Shown: positions 43,205-55,335 of the stretch, piece after piece
Layout: each line of letters begins with the position of its first letter
Numbering within the stretch: the first letter of the stretch is position 1
Assembly (NCBI GenBank): GCA_014529385.2
Contig: CM043947.1
Span: forward strand, 131,093,891 to 131,157,890
Source: Adiantum capillus-veneris
Taxonomy: Eukaryota; Streptophyta; Polypodiopsida; Polypodiales; Pteridaceae
Length of the DNA stretch: 64,000 nucleotides
Reading direction: 5' to 3'
Program-made: the position numbers and the translations under genes
The notes under the pieces: generated by a model
Databases searched by the model: none
Seen by the model: the letters and a program-made list of their open reading frames with translations, nothing else
What the model was told of the DNA's origin: nothing

Positions 43205-45290
43205 ATGAAGATCATCTATATCTTCAAAATCAAAGATAAGGGATCTGCGGATCTACTAACTTACTTCTTAAGGGATTGTTATAACAACAACTTTGTTATG
43301 ATGACTTCTGAAGAGGTAGAACAAACCAAATACCAAGGGTATTCCATACGGGATTGGATATTGGGTCAAGCACCAGAAACCACTTCAAGAGACGAACATC
43401 ATGAGAGATCATCTGAGAGTAATGTGAAGAAACCAAAAACTACCTCATCACGTAGAAAAACGGGTGACACTAAGACCAGCCCAGGGCTACATGAGTCACT
43501 ATTTCTGACAGACTGGTTTGAAGGACTCGGAACAGGACCAACTCCCAAAAAACCTGGAGTTGAACCAAATAGGCATGTCAGACCAGCTGATTTTCAAAAA
43601 TGGGTCAAAAAATACAGTGGATCCGGGGATCCATATGACCACTTAGCAAGCTTCAAGCAAGTGCTAACAGCAAAGCGTATATTCGATTTCCATACTCAAT
43701 TCGAGGGATTTGGAACGACATTAGAAGGAAAATCTTTAACATGGTTCCAAAACATTCCACCAAGGTCAATCATGGATTTGAATACATTAGCTCAAGGATT
43801 TGTAGCTGCTTGTTCCAAAACAGGGATTAAACATAATACGGTAGCTCAAATCTACAGCTTTACACAGAAACATGGTGAGTCTGTTAGGGATTGTGCAACT
43901 TGAATGAAACAATACATTGCCAGATGCCCAGAGATGGAGATACCTACAGAAGAGCGACTTGTATCATTGTTTTGGGAGGGACTGCTAAACAAAGAAGTTC
44001 ATGCTATACTCTATAGTAAAAAGCATACAACTCTAGAGGCGTGTGTGTCTGATGCTATCGACTTAGGAGACAATTGTGAGATCTTTAATGAAGAGGATGT
44101 CCCTAAGGATAACCAAAGCAAGAAGACTGCATCCACAAAACTAGCACAAGTGGGAACGGTGGCTGCGGCACCACTCTCAGCCATAGAAGATATGTTAAAA
44201 AGCATGAATGACATGATGAACAATATGCAAAAAGCACCTATGAGAGAACCAGGACAGGGGATATCCCCACAAGGACAACCAATTAGGCCACAAAAATGGT
44301 GTGCAATTGAGGGTAAATGGACCAACCACGAGACCCACGAGTGCTACTTCATACCAAAGTATGATGGGAATGTTCAGTACGTGCCCATGAGGCCACAAGG
44401 ACAACCCATGTACAGATATCAGCCTAATATGGCTCAAGTCCAAAGACCACCAATGGGTATGGAGAGACCTCAACCTGTGTTGGGACAACAACCTCCTTAT
44501 CCAAGACATAATGTGGTTTCTGTAAATTACATGCACTCATAAGCAGTCATAGATGAACAAGCATTAGTGCATGTTACACCCTATGCAGAGCCTAGTCCAT
44601 CTACAGTAATGGTAGAGGGAGATTGGTATAGTCCACACCCACCACCAATGGAGAAAACCATGACTTATGCTCCACCAGAGCTCGCACCAATGTATTATGT
44701 AGCTAATCAAGGTGTCAAACCTCCCATGGGAAGACCCATGATTAGGCCAGAACAGGAAACTATCATAACTGCGGTGTTGATGACCATTGGAAGAACGAAT
44801 GTCCAGAGCCTGACAAAAACCTCAAAGTTGAAGCCTATTGCATACAATGTTGCAAAAAGGGAGGACACTTTCCGGAAGATTGTCCTAAGAATCCTTTGAA
44901 CAAAGGAAAAACAGTAGTGAACGTAGTCCAAGTGATGCCTAGTAGCTCATCAGAGAGCGAACCGATTATTCCAATCAAGGTAATCACTAGAGCCCAGGCA
45001 AAGGAAAAGAAACACAATTCCTTTGATGATTTGGAGAACACGAAAGTTTCTTCTCAAAGAGTTAAAAGGAGCAGAAGCAAAAGGGTTGAAAACGAAGAGA
45101 AAGCAAAAATTCTAGTCCAGGACAAGTCGAAAGAAACGGGCAGTGAATTCAAGGAAACAACCGTGAAATCTGGAGGATCCATTCTGGTTGATAAAATTTT
45201 TGAGCCTATCAATGCCGCCTTGGAAGCCTACCAAGCAGGACTTAAAGCGGGTCAAAACATGGAAAACAAATAGAAAAACTATCCATCTCC
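43205..45290 (+). pseudogene. Element A Gag
   Basis: Ty3 capsid-nucleocapsid protein. Open from 43205 with a basic linker (KKPKTTSSRRKTGDTKTSP), then the Retrotrans_gag core (FQKWVKKYSGSGDPYDHLAS, GKSLTWFQNIPPRSIMDL, FVAACSKTGIKHNTVAQIYS). A TGA at 43901 interrupts it (CAT*MKQYIARCPEMEIPTE). The C-terminal part is rich in Pro, Gln and Met (QPMYRYQPNMAQVQRPPMG). Two zinc-knuckle-like motifs follow in a shifted frame: YHNCGVDDHWKNECP, with Tyr at the first Cys, and CIQCCKKGGHFPEDCP, with one extra residue. Then a charged segment runs to 45273. B lacks the N-terminal half. The true start may lie upstream. Confidence 0.82.
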
Positions 45291-46540
45291 ATACATGGAA
45301 GTAGCTAAGCTGGAAGCTTATCAAAATTTGGTAAGAATCACGGAGGAAATGTTGGCTAAATAGAAAGCCACGCTTGAAAGTATTACAAAACCGAAAGAGC
45401 TTGCGGTAGAAGAAACAAAAGCAAAAACCGATGTGGTGGCAGAACCCCACCTTGAAACAAATGAACCAGAGCTCATAGTGCCGGACAGTGAAGATGCTTA
45501 GACAGAATTCCATTCGTAGAGGAAGATTGGCCAGTACACTTATGGGAAAAGGTAAGGGAGATCAATGATGGGAGCCTAACTTTAAAGTCAGCTCCTATAG
45601 AGGAATTCTGGTTGGATAACCTACCATCTGATATAAAAATGGATATACAATCCTTATACGGGGATTGCGGATCAGAGGCTTCAGGGATATCTAAACCAAT
45701 GACATTAAAAACATTACCTTCTTACTTGGGAAATAACAAAGATGAATCTATCATTTGCAAGACCACTCAAGTTAAAAAAGCCAAACAGACCCTAGAAGTA
45801 GACAACATTCATTCAATCATGTCTACACCTATCCAACGCACTCTTACTTTGGGAGAACTATTGAAACTCAAGCCATACTTATGGAATGATTTACAGAAAA
45901 CCCTCGAAAAACTGGGGATAACGGGGTTAATCTCTAAGAATCTGGGATATTCAAAAAATGAAACAGAATACAAAGAGATTCGATCAGTTCCTATGAACAA
46001 GGTCAGAGTATATTATGAAGGAGAATAAGAAACACCACCCTCCCAGTGAAATATAATGACATTGAAACCATGGCAATACTGGATAGTGGAGCGGGCATAG
46101 CCATAGCCACTAAAGCGGTATTGGAATCCTGAGGACAACCAGCGATTAGACAAACACGAATGAAATTGCAGTTGGTTGACGGACACATTGAAAGACCATT
46201 AGGGCTACTAGAAAAAGTGATAGTCAACTCCTGTGGAATTGAATATCAACACACTTTTACCATAGTAGACTTTGGAAAAAAACTCAACTATGAAATCATA
46301 TTGGGAAGACCTTTCATGCGACATGTACAGCTTATCCAAGATTGGGGAAACGACTATCTGTACTTGAAGCAGGTGGGATCTATAACAAGGGTCAATCTAA
46401 AAGACCACGCCTATAGAGACGTCTTGAAAACACACATCCAAGAGTTTGATTCAATCTCTTCGGCTGAAACTAAACTTCCATCTTGGCTTAACAAAGACAC
46501 TCCTATTGGATGTGCGAAGCTTCAGAAAATGGAAGCTTAA
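45291..46540 (+). pseudogene. Element A protease region
   Basis: After stops near 45270 and 45363, open parts read PSYLGNNKDESIICKTTQV and LGELLKLKPYLWNDLQKTLE. After a frameshift at 46026 comes the aspartic protease: MAILDSGAGIAIATKAVLES, a TGA where B has TGG, then LGLLEKVIVNSCGIEYQHTF and IILGRPFMRHVQLIQDWGND. DSGA is the active site and IILGRPF the conserved distal motif. The residual frame ends at 46540. Confidence 0.85.
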
Positions 46541-47843
46541 GACGAGAGGAATGTACCCTAGAAAGGGACTGTACAAACTAAGCCTACATACCTAAACCCT
46601 TTCCAGAGCATTTATTCAAACCATTCAAGTGGACTCAAGTTTTAGCGACAATGGATGTATGCGTGAACACGTCTATGCCTACTCAATTTTGCAATGAGGA
46701 TGGCTACGACATAATTCCCATCTAGATGATGTCAATTCTTAACATTGAAAACAAGGATGAGGAAACGAAGGACTTGATGAAAGCTCAACAAGTCTTTTCT
46801 GACCTCTATTACGATGCAACTGATGAGTTGCATGAACACTCAGCTACCTCCGAAGATTCGGGATCCGAAAAAGAACATACGAGAGCTCAACTACTCTTAA
46901 GGGGAAGGGAGGAAAAGTTTTTTGACTTTCCAAACCAGAAATCAAGAAGACAAAAATGGTATAGAAGAAAGAGGGACACTAAAATTGTGAAAGCACGACC
47001 TATGCCATCAGTATCTAGTAGAACACAATTCTTGATGCAGATAGATGCTAGTGATTGTGTCAAGGACAAAATAACTGGCAGATATCCTTCAAACGGAAAC
47101 TCAAAAATTTCTCAGACATTAAGAAAAACAAGGAAGGGTACTCATGAAGAACATCAGGATAAAAAACCACTCATGACCAGAGTCGAGCGAAAAAAGAAAT
47201 ATCAAGAGTTGAAAAAAGCTCTAAAGGAGATATACACCACCGAAATGGAAACCACGGAAGAGGATGGTAAGGATGCAATGCATGTTCCATCCCATTACAA
47301 AAAGTATACTCTCCAAGATCGGAAAATCATAATCGAACAACCAGTTAGGGAACTACGGAAACAAGGTGAGTCTTACGAAGGACCTGAAAATGCTAAAAGG
47401 GTAGAATTGGCTGAGCCAGAAGAAGAGCCTAGACCGGCTTACATTGCAAATGACCTAACAAAAGAAGAAGAAAAGTTTTTGCTAAACTTGTTAAAGGAAT
47501 ACCGGGATATCTTTGCTTGGTCTTACAAGGATCTCAAGGGGGTTAATCCTGAAATCTGTCAACATACTACACCCATGAGAGATGATGCGAAACCAAGTAG
47601 ACAGAGACCATACACTTATAATGAAACATTTTCCAGGAAGATCAAAGAAGAGATTGAAAAACTAAAGGAACCTGAATTCATTTACGAAATTGAACACACT
47701 GATTGGGTGTCCCCAATTGTGATAGTACCTAAGAAGAATAGGAAATTACGAGTGTGCGTTAATCTCAAAATAGTGAATGCAGCTACCATTAGAGATGACT
47801 TTCCTCTTCCAATAATGGAGCATGTTTTAGAACGAGTGGCAAG
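46541..47843 (+). pseudogene. Element A linker and RT finger, cut by element B
   Basis: A TAG at 46723 replaces the Gln codon seen in B. Open from 46726 to 47843: an acidic-basic linker (FSDLYYDATDELHEHSATSE, VERKKKYQELKKALKEIYTT), the pre-RT region (EEKFLLNLLKEYRDIFAWSY, YNETFSRKIKEEIEKLKEPE) and the first RT motifs (DWVSPIVIVPKKNRKLRVCV, DDFPLPIMEHVLERVA). At 47844 the LTR of element B begins. The remaining pol of A is not in the window. Confidence 0.88.
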
Positions 47844-48753
47844 TGTTAGCAGCAAGCTAATGCAGACACCATTTTTTGGAGTTCTCCTTGTTAAAAAATT
47901 ATTATTTTGATAAATCAAGAATATTGTAACTCCTCTTTTCTTGATAAACCTTGTAATTAATGAGCCGGGGCTACAAGCTTCCAGATTGTATCAGCCATTA
48001 AATTCCCAGCTTTGGTAGAACTCCAGATTATTACTTTTGACCACCCAAAAACCTTGGCTAAGGTATAAAAGCCAGTTTTTACAAGTTTTTGGATAAGAAA
48101 TACACAGCGTGAGCTAACGACGCTCACTTCTCTCCTTCTCACGCTTTCTACTCCCTCCCCGGTTGTCACATTGCGAATGCGTTTCTTGCGTTGCAACTGC
48201 AGGTAAGAGCTCTACGCATTGACGTAAGCCATTCACAGTATTTCGTAGCTTTTGGCGTCGCCGACCCGCAGACTAATTTCATCATAACTAGGAATTTACA
48301 CTTTTAAAACGAAAACTAAGCATAGGTGGGGTATAGGAGCATCATTGCTAAGCATTTAGATGCATTCTGGGTCGAAAACGACTGCGTCAAAAATCCATTG
48401 ACTGTTAATAATCGCAATTTTGGAACTTGACCTAAAGTGGGGTTTGAGGCCATAGGCATGTGTGCTTAGGTCTTATAACCTTGTTCTAGAAGTTTGGTTA
48501 CGTTTGGATGTCATTTGATGTTGTAACGGATGTGATTTGCTTGTCGATGAGCGATTGGCTTTTGGTGATTTCAGTCACTTGAGTGTAGCTTGAGTTAGAT
48601 GCGAGTTGTTAGTTGTTTTCCGAGAGATTGACAACCTCTTGTAGCCTCTATGCACTAGTAGAGTCAGCTTCGTCCCATGATTTGACAAATTAATCGTCGT
48701 TCTCGCTAATACTGTAATAAGATAGGATGGTGAGGTTAGACATGCATCCCACA
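47844..48753 (+). mobile_element. Element B 5' LTR (same family, inserted into A)
   Basis: TGTTAGCAGCAAGCTAATGC to GCATCCCACA, 910 bp, collinear with the LTR of A with scattered substitutions and small indels. TATA box at 48063. It interrupts A's RT after GTGGCAAG; the matching stretch of B's own RT (near 55006) shows the uninterrupted reading. Confidence 0.88.
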
Positions 48754-48755
48754 TT

Positions 48756-48773
48756 TGGCGCCGCTGCTGGGGA
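48756..48773 (+). other. Primer binding site, tRNA-Asp-like (element B)
   Basis: The same TGGCGCCGCTGCTGGGGA as in element A, two bases after the LTR. Confidence 0.8.
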
Positions 48774-49159
48774 TCGAAGAGACCTAAACTAGGAAAAAAC
48801 ACGAGTGTCTTGTGTAATTGTCCTTTAACTTCCTCTAGGTTCGCCTAGAGTTCAAAACTCTCTTTTAGAAACCGCATAGCTTAAGATTGTCGTCTTTTAC
48901 TGTGTAGAGGTAGCTTGGAAGTAATCCTACTTGCTGAGTACCCTTAGGACTGTAGGATTGTAGATTTAGATTAGGATTTGGAGAATGATTGGTAGACGAA
49001 ACAAGTCTTAAGATCAAGACTCTGAAAAACGTAAAAAACATAAGAAAATGAGTGTTTGTGGACACTTTCCACAACCCCATGCATGAGAAACTAGGAGTAG
49101 GGTAAGTAGGATCCGAGGTGGATTTCATAGCATTGCTCTCTCTGAAAGAATCAAGTGTG

Positions 49160-51810
49160 AGTTATTATGTAAAGTTGTAGAATTTCAGGTCTACGGCTAA
49201 AAATAGCACGAAAAGACTCGAATTCACTCAATCCAACTAAGGAGTAAGCTTAAGAGTTGTCCGAACCACTGGGTAAGCTCAAGGACACTTCGAGGTAACA
49301 ATTTCAAGAAGTTGACCAAAACTCAGATAATTTACTTTTTCTTGACATTTTAGGCCAAATTAAGTTTTGACTTGATTTATAGGCTTTAAAACATCATAAA
49401 AGGACTATCCTTGAGAAAATTTCAAAAAAATGCTCATTTCCAGCCTCAAGTTAATAATCACGATTATTAACTTTTTGCTCTAAATCAGTCAAGACTCATA
49501 TCATTGACTCATTGCATGTGTACAAACAACTTTTGTAAAGGCCCAAGAGATTTGGATCACTAAACTGGCAAAAAACTGGGTAAAAACTAAAGTTTGTACT
49601 AACTTTTGGAATCTTGAGTGTGAATTGAGGAAAAATTTATCCAGACTTGTTGAAAATTGATTCACAGGCTTATATTGATGTGATAAACATGTATATATGC
49701 TCAATTGACCAAAAACTTGCAAAATTTTAACAAAAGTAAATAATCGCGATTATTTACATCTACCCTATTTTTTATTTATTTTTTTTACCAAGTTGGCACA
49801 CCACTAGCTTTACCATGTTGTAATAAGCCCACAAACCAAATTTGGTAAGATTTGGATCACTGAAGTGAAAACTATGACAAAAATTGCAAAGTTAGTCTTC
49901 GGACAAATAAATGATGACCACTTTACCAAAAATTGTCCAAACTTGATGAAAATTGGCTAGTGACCTTAACATAAGGTGCTTAACACTAGGTTGGTAATGG
50001 GACACTTTTATGTCCTGGGACACTTTTATGTCCTGTTAAGTGATCATTTTCCTTGAATTATGTCAAGAGTTTCAAAATGGATTTTGGGGTGCTATCTGTC
50101 TAGAAAGTTGTCTCATGAGCTGAAAAAAACTCGACATTTTTTTGGAATATCAATTCCATCTTTAACCTTGTCCTTCCACAACATTTCACAACCTAAACTG
50201 TGTGAAAAAACGGGTCCTGTTTTTGGCTTTTTTCAACTTTTTGCAACTATATCACTCTAGAATTCATGTTTGTGAGGTCTATAATGCTAGAGAACTATCT
50301 TTAGTAGTCCTCAACATGTCCTGATGCTTCTAGGGAGAAATAAATGTTAAAGTTGTAAGTTATGACCAAATTACAAAAATTATCAAATCCTGTTTTTTAG
50401 CCAATTTTAGCTCTTCTATGATTTTTTTGGTGGCTTTCATGATATCCAAATGCAGTTTTGATTTTCTATGTCGCATATTGTAACATAAAGCTAATATTCC
50501 TTGAGTTTTGGGGCACCTAATACCCTATTTTGCATAGTAGACAACGATGGTTGATTTTTTTAATTATAGAAGAAAACAAAACATTCTAGTATATCAAGTA
50601 TAACTTTTTCAATATTGTTAGTTTCTTGTGACAACTACATGCATTTTGTAGGTAGTAACCATATCTAGTCATAATGATCAAATTTGGCTCGATATTGAAT
50701 AGTTTCTATGAGATTCTACAACTCATAATGTTGAACCCAGTTTTTTCATGTTTGCTGTATTTAGCACTTCATCTTTGTCCCCAAGATTCCCCTTGGTAAG
50801 AGATGTATTATTCTTTTGACATGCTCCATGGCTCCTTATGAACCTAAAGGACAATAGGGAACTAAGAAAACATGCATATATTATTTGTATTGAGCGTGGC
50901 TATAGAAACTTTGATCATAGGTTTGCAGAATGGTAAAAATTCAATTTTTTTGTACCTATTTCTTTTGGCAAAACAAAAAATAGTGAGTGAGAAGCAATCA
51001 TATGTTCTGATCGCCAACCCATTGAAGTTAAGTAGAGAATTTATCTCAAGTCCTACAAAAATCCCTAATCTTATTTTCATGCAACAAAACGTAAGAAATG
51101 ACTGTTTTGATGAAAATGTACTGGTCCATCAACTTTGGAGGCTTGGTGTGACCAAAAGAGGAGAAATTTTACAAATTTCTTATTTTTTCCATGTGTAGTA
51201 GGCCTTGAACTATAACCTCATGAAAGGATTTTACAAAATGAGTGGATCTACTATGGTTTTGGAGGTTTTTTTCAAAACCCTGAAAGGACACTTTTATGTC
51301 CTGTTAGGTTACCAACCTAGTGTTAATAGATCTGTGTCAAAGTTGGGACAAAAATTTACAAAAAATTATCAAGAGTAAATAATCGCGATTATTTATATTT
51401 GCTTCAAAACTTGGTGATTTTGCAAATTTGAGTATACCACAAGGTCAAGAACATCAATTAGACCCCACAAATCAATTTTGGTGAAATTTGGACTACAAAA
51501 GTTAAACTTAAGTCAGATTCTCGAAATCAGAGTCTACGGACACGGAACAATGGGTAAACTTGATCAAATTTTGTCCAAACTTGTTGAAACTTGCCTAAGG
51601 GCTTTAACAAGTTGTATACTTGCCAAACCAATCCAGAAAGTGGAAAAAAGTATCAAAAGTAAATAATCGCGATTATTTACTTCTGCTATCCAGAGACTTC
51701 AAATTTGACTTTTGGGCTTATACACTGTTAGACCAACATAATATAAGGCCATAGGGAAATTTTGGGTTCAATCGTATCAAAATTGGTAGAGATACACTCA
51801 GTTTACATAT
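49160..51810 (+). repeat. Leader tandem repeats with palindromes, element B
   Basis: Collinear with the leader of A. Palindromes stand at 49450-49471 (variant), 49736-49757, 51375-51396 (last base changed) and 51659-51680. A 1.34-kb transposon at 49984-51322 separates the second and third units. The leader stops at about 51810, where a deletion joins it to the middle of gag. Confidence 0.8.
49984..51322 (+). mobile_element. Complete CACTAGG-ended DNA transposon, 1.34 kb
   Basis: Left end CACTAGGTTGGTAA, right end its exact reverse complement TTACCAACCTAGTG. Both flanks are TTAA, and the uninterrupted target GTGCTTAATAGATC is preserved in element A at about 41968, so the empty site is visible. 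Subterminal motifs GGACACTTTTATGTCC (itself near-palindromic) occur twice at the left and once at the right. No transposase ORF, so non-autonomous. Ends and subterminal repeats suggest a CACTA-type element, but CACTA normally gives 3-bp duplications; TTAA (4 bp), or TA with one more base at each end, is what the sequence allows. Confidence 0.85.
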
Positions 51811-52695
51811 TGCACCTATGAGAGGACCTACAAGGACAACCAATTAGGTCACAAAAATGGTGTGCAATCGAGGGTAAATGGACCAACCACAAGACACACG
51901 AGTGCTACTTCAGACCAAAGTATGATGGGAATGTTCAGTATGTGCCCATGAAGCCACAAGGACAACCCATGTACAGATATCAGCATAATATGGCTCAAGT
52001 TCAAAGACCACCAATGGGTATGGAGAGACCTCAACCTGTATTGGGACAACAACCTCCTTATCCAGGACATAATGCAGTGCCTGTAAAGTACATGGACTCA
52101 GAAGCAGTCATCGATGAACAAGCATTAGTGTCTATTACACCCTATGCAGAGCCTAGTCCATCTACAATAATGGTAGACGGAGATTGGTATAGTCCACACC
52201 CACCACCAATGGAGGAAACCATAACTTATGCTCCACCAGAGCTCGCACCAATGTATTATGTAGCTAATCAAGGTGTCAGACCTCCTATGGGAAGACCCAT
52301 GATGAAGCCCAGAATAGGAAACTATCATAACTGCGGTGTTGATGACCATTGGAAGAACGAATGTCCAGAGCCTGACAAAAACCTCAAACCGATTGAAGCC
52401 TATTTCATAGAATGTTGCAAAAAGGGAAAACAAATGGAAAAACTATCCATCTCCAGACATGGAAGCAGCTAAGCTGGAAGCTTATCAAAATTTGGTAAGA
52501 ATCACGCAGGAAATGCTAGATAAACAGAAACCCAAGCTTGAAAGTATTGCAAAACCGGAAGAGCTTGCGGTAGAAGAAACGAAAGCAAAATCCGATATGG
52601 TGGCAGAACCGCACCTTGAAACAAATCAACTAGAGCTCATAGTGCCAGATAGTGAAGATGCCTTAGACGGAATTCCATTCGTGGAGGAAGACTAG
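51811..52695 (+). pseudogene. Element B Gag, internally deleted
   Basis: Starts inside the Pro/Gln-rich part of Gag. Relative to A, about 1.77 kb of leader and N-terminal gag is missing at 51810. The open part has QPMYRYQHNMAQVQRPPMG, EGDWYSPHPPPMEE-like and the knuckle YHNCGVDDHWKNECP. A second deletion of about 401 bases near 52430, not a multiple of three, removes the second knuckle and the charged segment. The frame resumes as MEAAKLEAYQNLVRITQEML to 52695. Cannot form a capsid. Confidence 0.85.
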
Positions 52696-54546
52696 CCAGG
52701 ACACTTATGGGAAAAGGTAAGGGAGATCAATGATGGGAGCCTAACTTTAAAGTTAGCTCCTATAGAGGAAGTCTAGTTAGATAACCTACCATCTGATATG
52801 AACATGGATTTACTGTCCTTGTATGGGGATTGCGGATCAGCGGCTTCAGGAATATCTAAACCTTTGACATTAAAAACATTACCTTCTTACTTGGGAGATA
52901 ACGAAGATGAATCCATCATTTGCAAGACCACTCAAGTAAAAAGAACCAAACAGACCCTAGAAGTGGACAACATTCACTCAATCATGTCTACACCTATCCA
53001 ATACACTCTTACTTTGGGAGAACTGTTGAAACTCGGGCCATACTTATGGAATGATTTACAGAAAACCCTCGAAAAGGTGGGGATAATGGGGTTAATCTCT
53101 AAGAGTCTGGGAAACTTCAAAAATGAAACGGGAAACAAAGAGATACGATCAGTTCCTATGAACAAGGTCGGAGAATATTATGAAGGGGAAGAAGGAAACA
53201 CTACCCTCCCAGTGAAATATAATGACATTGAAACCATGGCAATACTGGATAGTGGAGCAGGCATAGCCATAGCCACTAAAGCAGTATGGGAATCCTGGGG
53301 ATAGCCAGTAATTAGACAAACGCGAATGAAATTGCAGTTGGCTAACGGACACATTGAAAGACCACTAGGGCTACTAGAAAAAGTGATAGTCAACTCCTGT
53401 GGAATTGAATATCAACACACTTTTTCCATAGTAGACTTTGGGAAAAGACTCAACTATGAAATCATATTGGGAAGACCTTTCATGCGACAGATACAGCTTA
53501 TCCAAGACTAGGGAAACGACTATTTGTACTTGAAGCAGGTGGGAGCTATAACAAGAGTCAATCTAAAAGACCACACCTATAGAAACGTCCTGAAAACACC
53601 CATCCAAGAGTTTGATTCAGTCTCTTCGGCTGAAACTAAACTTCCATCTTGGCTTAACAAAGACATTCCTATTTGGATGTGCGGAGCTTCAAAAAATGGA
53701 AGCTTAAGACAAGAGGAATGTATCCTAGAAAGGGACTGTACAGACAAAGCCTACATACCTGAACCCTTTCCAGAGCATTTATTCGAACCATTTGAGTGGA
53801 CTCAAATCTTAGCGACAATGAATGTATGTGTGAATACGTCTATACCTACTCAATTTTGCAATGAGGATGGCTACGACATAATTCCCATCCAAATGATGTC
53901 AGTCCTTAACATTGAAAATACGGATGAGGAAACAAAGGACTTAATGAAAGCTCAACAAGTCTTTTCTGACCTCTATTACGATGCAACTGATGAGTTGGAT
54001 GAACACTCAGCTACCTTCGAAGATTCGGGATCCGAAAAAGAACATACGAGAGCTCAACTACTCTTAAGAGGAAGGGAGGAAAAGTTTTTTGACTTTCCAA
54101 ACCAGAAATCAAGACGACAAAAATGGTATAGAAGAAAGAGGGACACTAACATTGTGAAAGCATGACCTATGCCATCAGTCTCCAGTAAAACACAATTCCT
54201 GATGCAGATAGATGCTAATGATTGTATCAAGGACAAAATGACTGGCAGATATCTTTCCAACGGAGACTCAAAAATATCTCAGACATCGAGAAAGACAAGG
54301 AAGGGTACTCAAGAAGAACATCATGATAAAAAACCACTCATGACCAGAGTCGAGCGAAAAAAGAAATATCAAGAGTTGAAAAAATCTCTAAAGGAGATAT
54401 ACACCACCGAAATGGAAACCACGGAAAAGGATGGGAAGGATGTAATGCATGTCCCATCCCATTACAAAAAGTATACTCTCCAAGATCGGAAAAACATAAT
54501 CGAACAACCGGTTAGGGAACTACGGAAACAAGGCGAGTCTTACTAA
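52696..54546 (+). pseudogene. Element B first protease and linker
   Basis: Upstream part SYLGDNEDESIICKTTQV and LGELLKLGPYLWNDLQKTLE, then the protease MAILDSGAGIAIATKAVWES (active-site Asp codon at 53248), a TAG at 53302, then LGLLEKVIVNSCGIEYQHTF and IILGRPFMRQIQLIQD, then a TAG where A has TGG. The linker 53524-54546 reads LYLKQVGAITRVNLKDHTYR, CILERDCTDKAYIPEPFPEH and FSDLYYDATDELDEHSATFE, with a TGA at 54166 where A has CGA. Retropepsin fold expected; polyprotein processing. Confidence 0.87.
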
Positions 54547-55335
54547 GGCCATGAAAATGCTAAAAGGGTAGACTTAGCCCAACCAGGAGAAGAGCCTAGG
54601 CCGGCTTACATTACGAATGACCTAACAAAAGAAGAAGAAAATCTTTTGCTAAGCTTGTTAAAGGAATACCAGGATATCGTTGCTTGGTCTTACAAGGATC
54701 TCAAGGGTGTTGATCAGAAATCTGTCAACATACTATACCCATGAGAGATGATGCTAAACCAAGTAGACAGAGACCATACACTTATAACAAAACATTTGCC
54801 AGGAAGATCAAAGAAGAGATTAAAAAACTAAAGGAAGCTGAATTCATTTACGAAATTGAACACACTGATTAGGTGTCCCCAATTGTGGTAGTACCTAAGA
54901 AGAATGGGAAATTACAAGTGTGTGTTAATCTCAAAAAAGTGAATGCAGCTACCATTAGAGACAACTTTCCTCTTCAGATAACTGAGCATGTTTTAGAACG
55001 AGTGGCAGGAAAAGGAGCTTTTAGCTTCCTAAATGGTTTTTCGGGATACAATCAACTTTTGGTTGACCCAAAAGATCATTATAAAACTGATTTTGCAACA
55101 GAATGGGGTATATTTGCCTATCGGGTTATGCCGTTTGGGTTAACTAATGCTCCAGCCACATTTCAGAGATTGATGAGCCATGCTTTCAAAGAGTATCTTA
55201 GGAAATTCTTGAAAGTATACATGGATGATTTATGCGTACATCCGTCAATCTAAGCTGATCATTTTGAACACCTCAAAAAGGTATTCGAGAAATGTAGACT
55301 TTATAGGATTTGCCTAAACCCTAAAAAGTGCACAT
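54547..55335 (+). pseudogene. Element B reverse transcriptase
   Basis: Pre-RT helix region (NDLTKEEENLLLSLLKEYQD), a frameshift near 54715, then after a TAG at 54871 (TGG in A) the RT palm: [57 protein letters not shown], and the catalytic box KVYMDDLCVHP with both aspartates intact. A stop at 55251 lies just after it (SI*ADHFEHLKKVFEKCRLY). Motif style is that of non-chromodomain Ty3 elements, consistent with the primer site. Confidence 0.9.
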
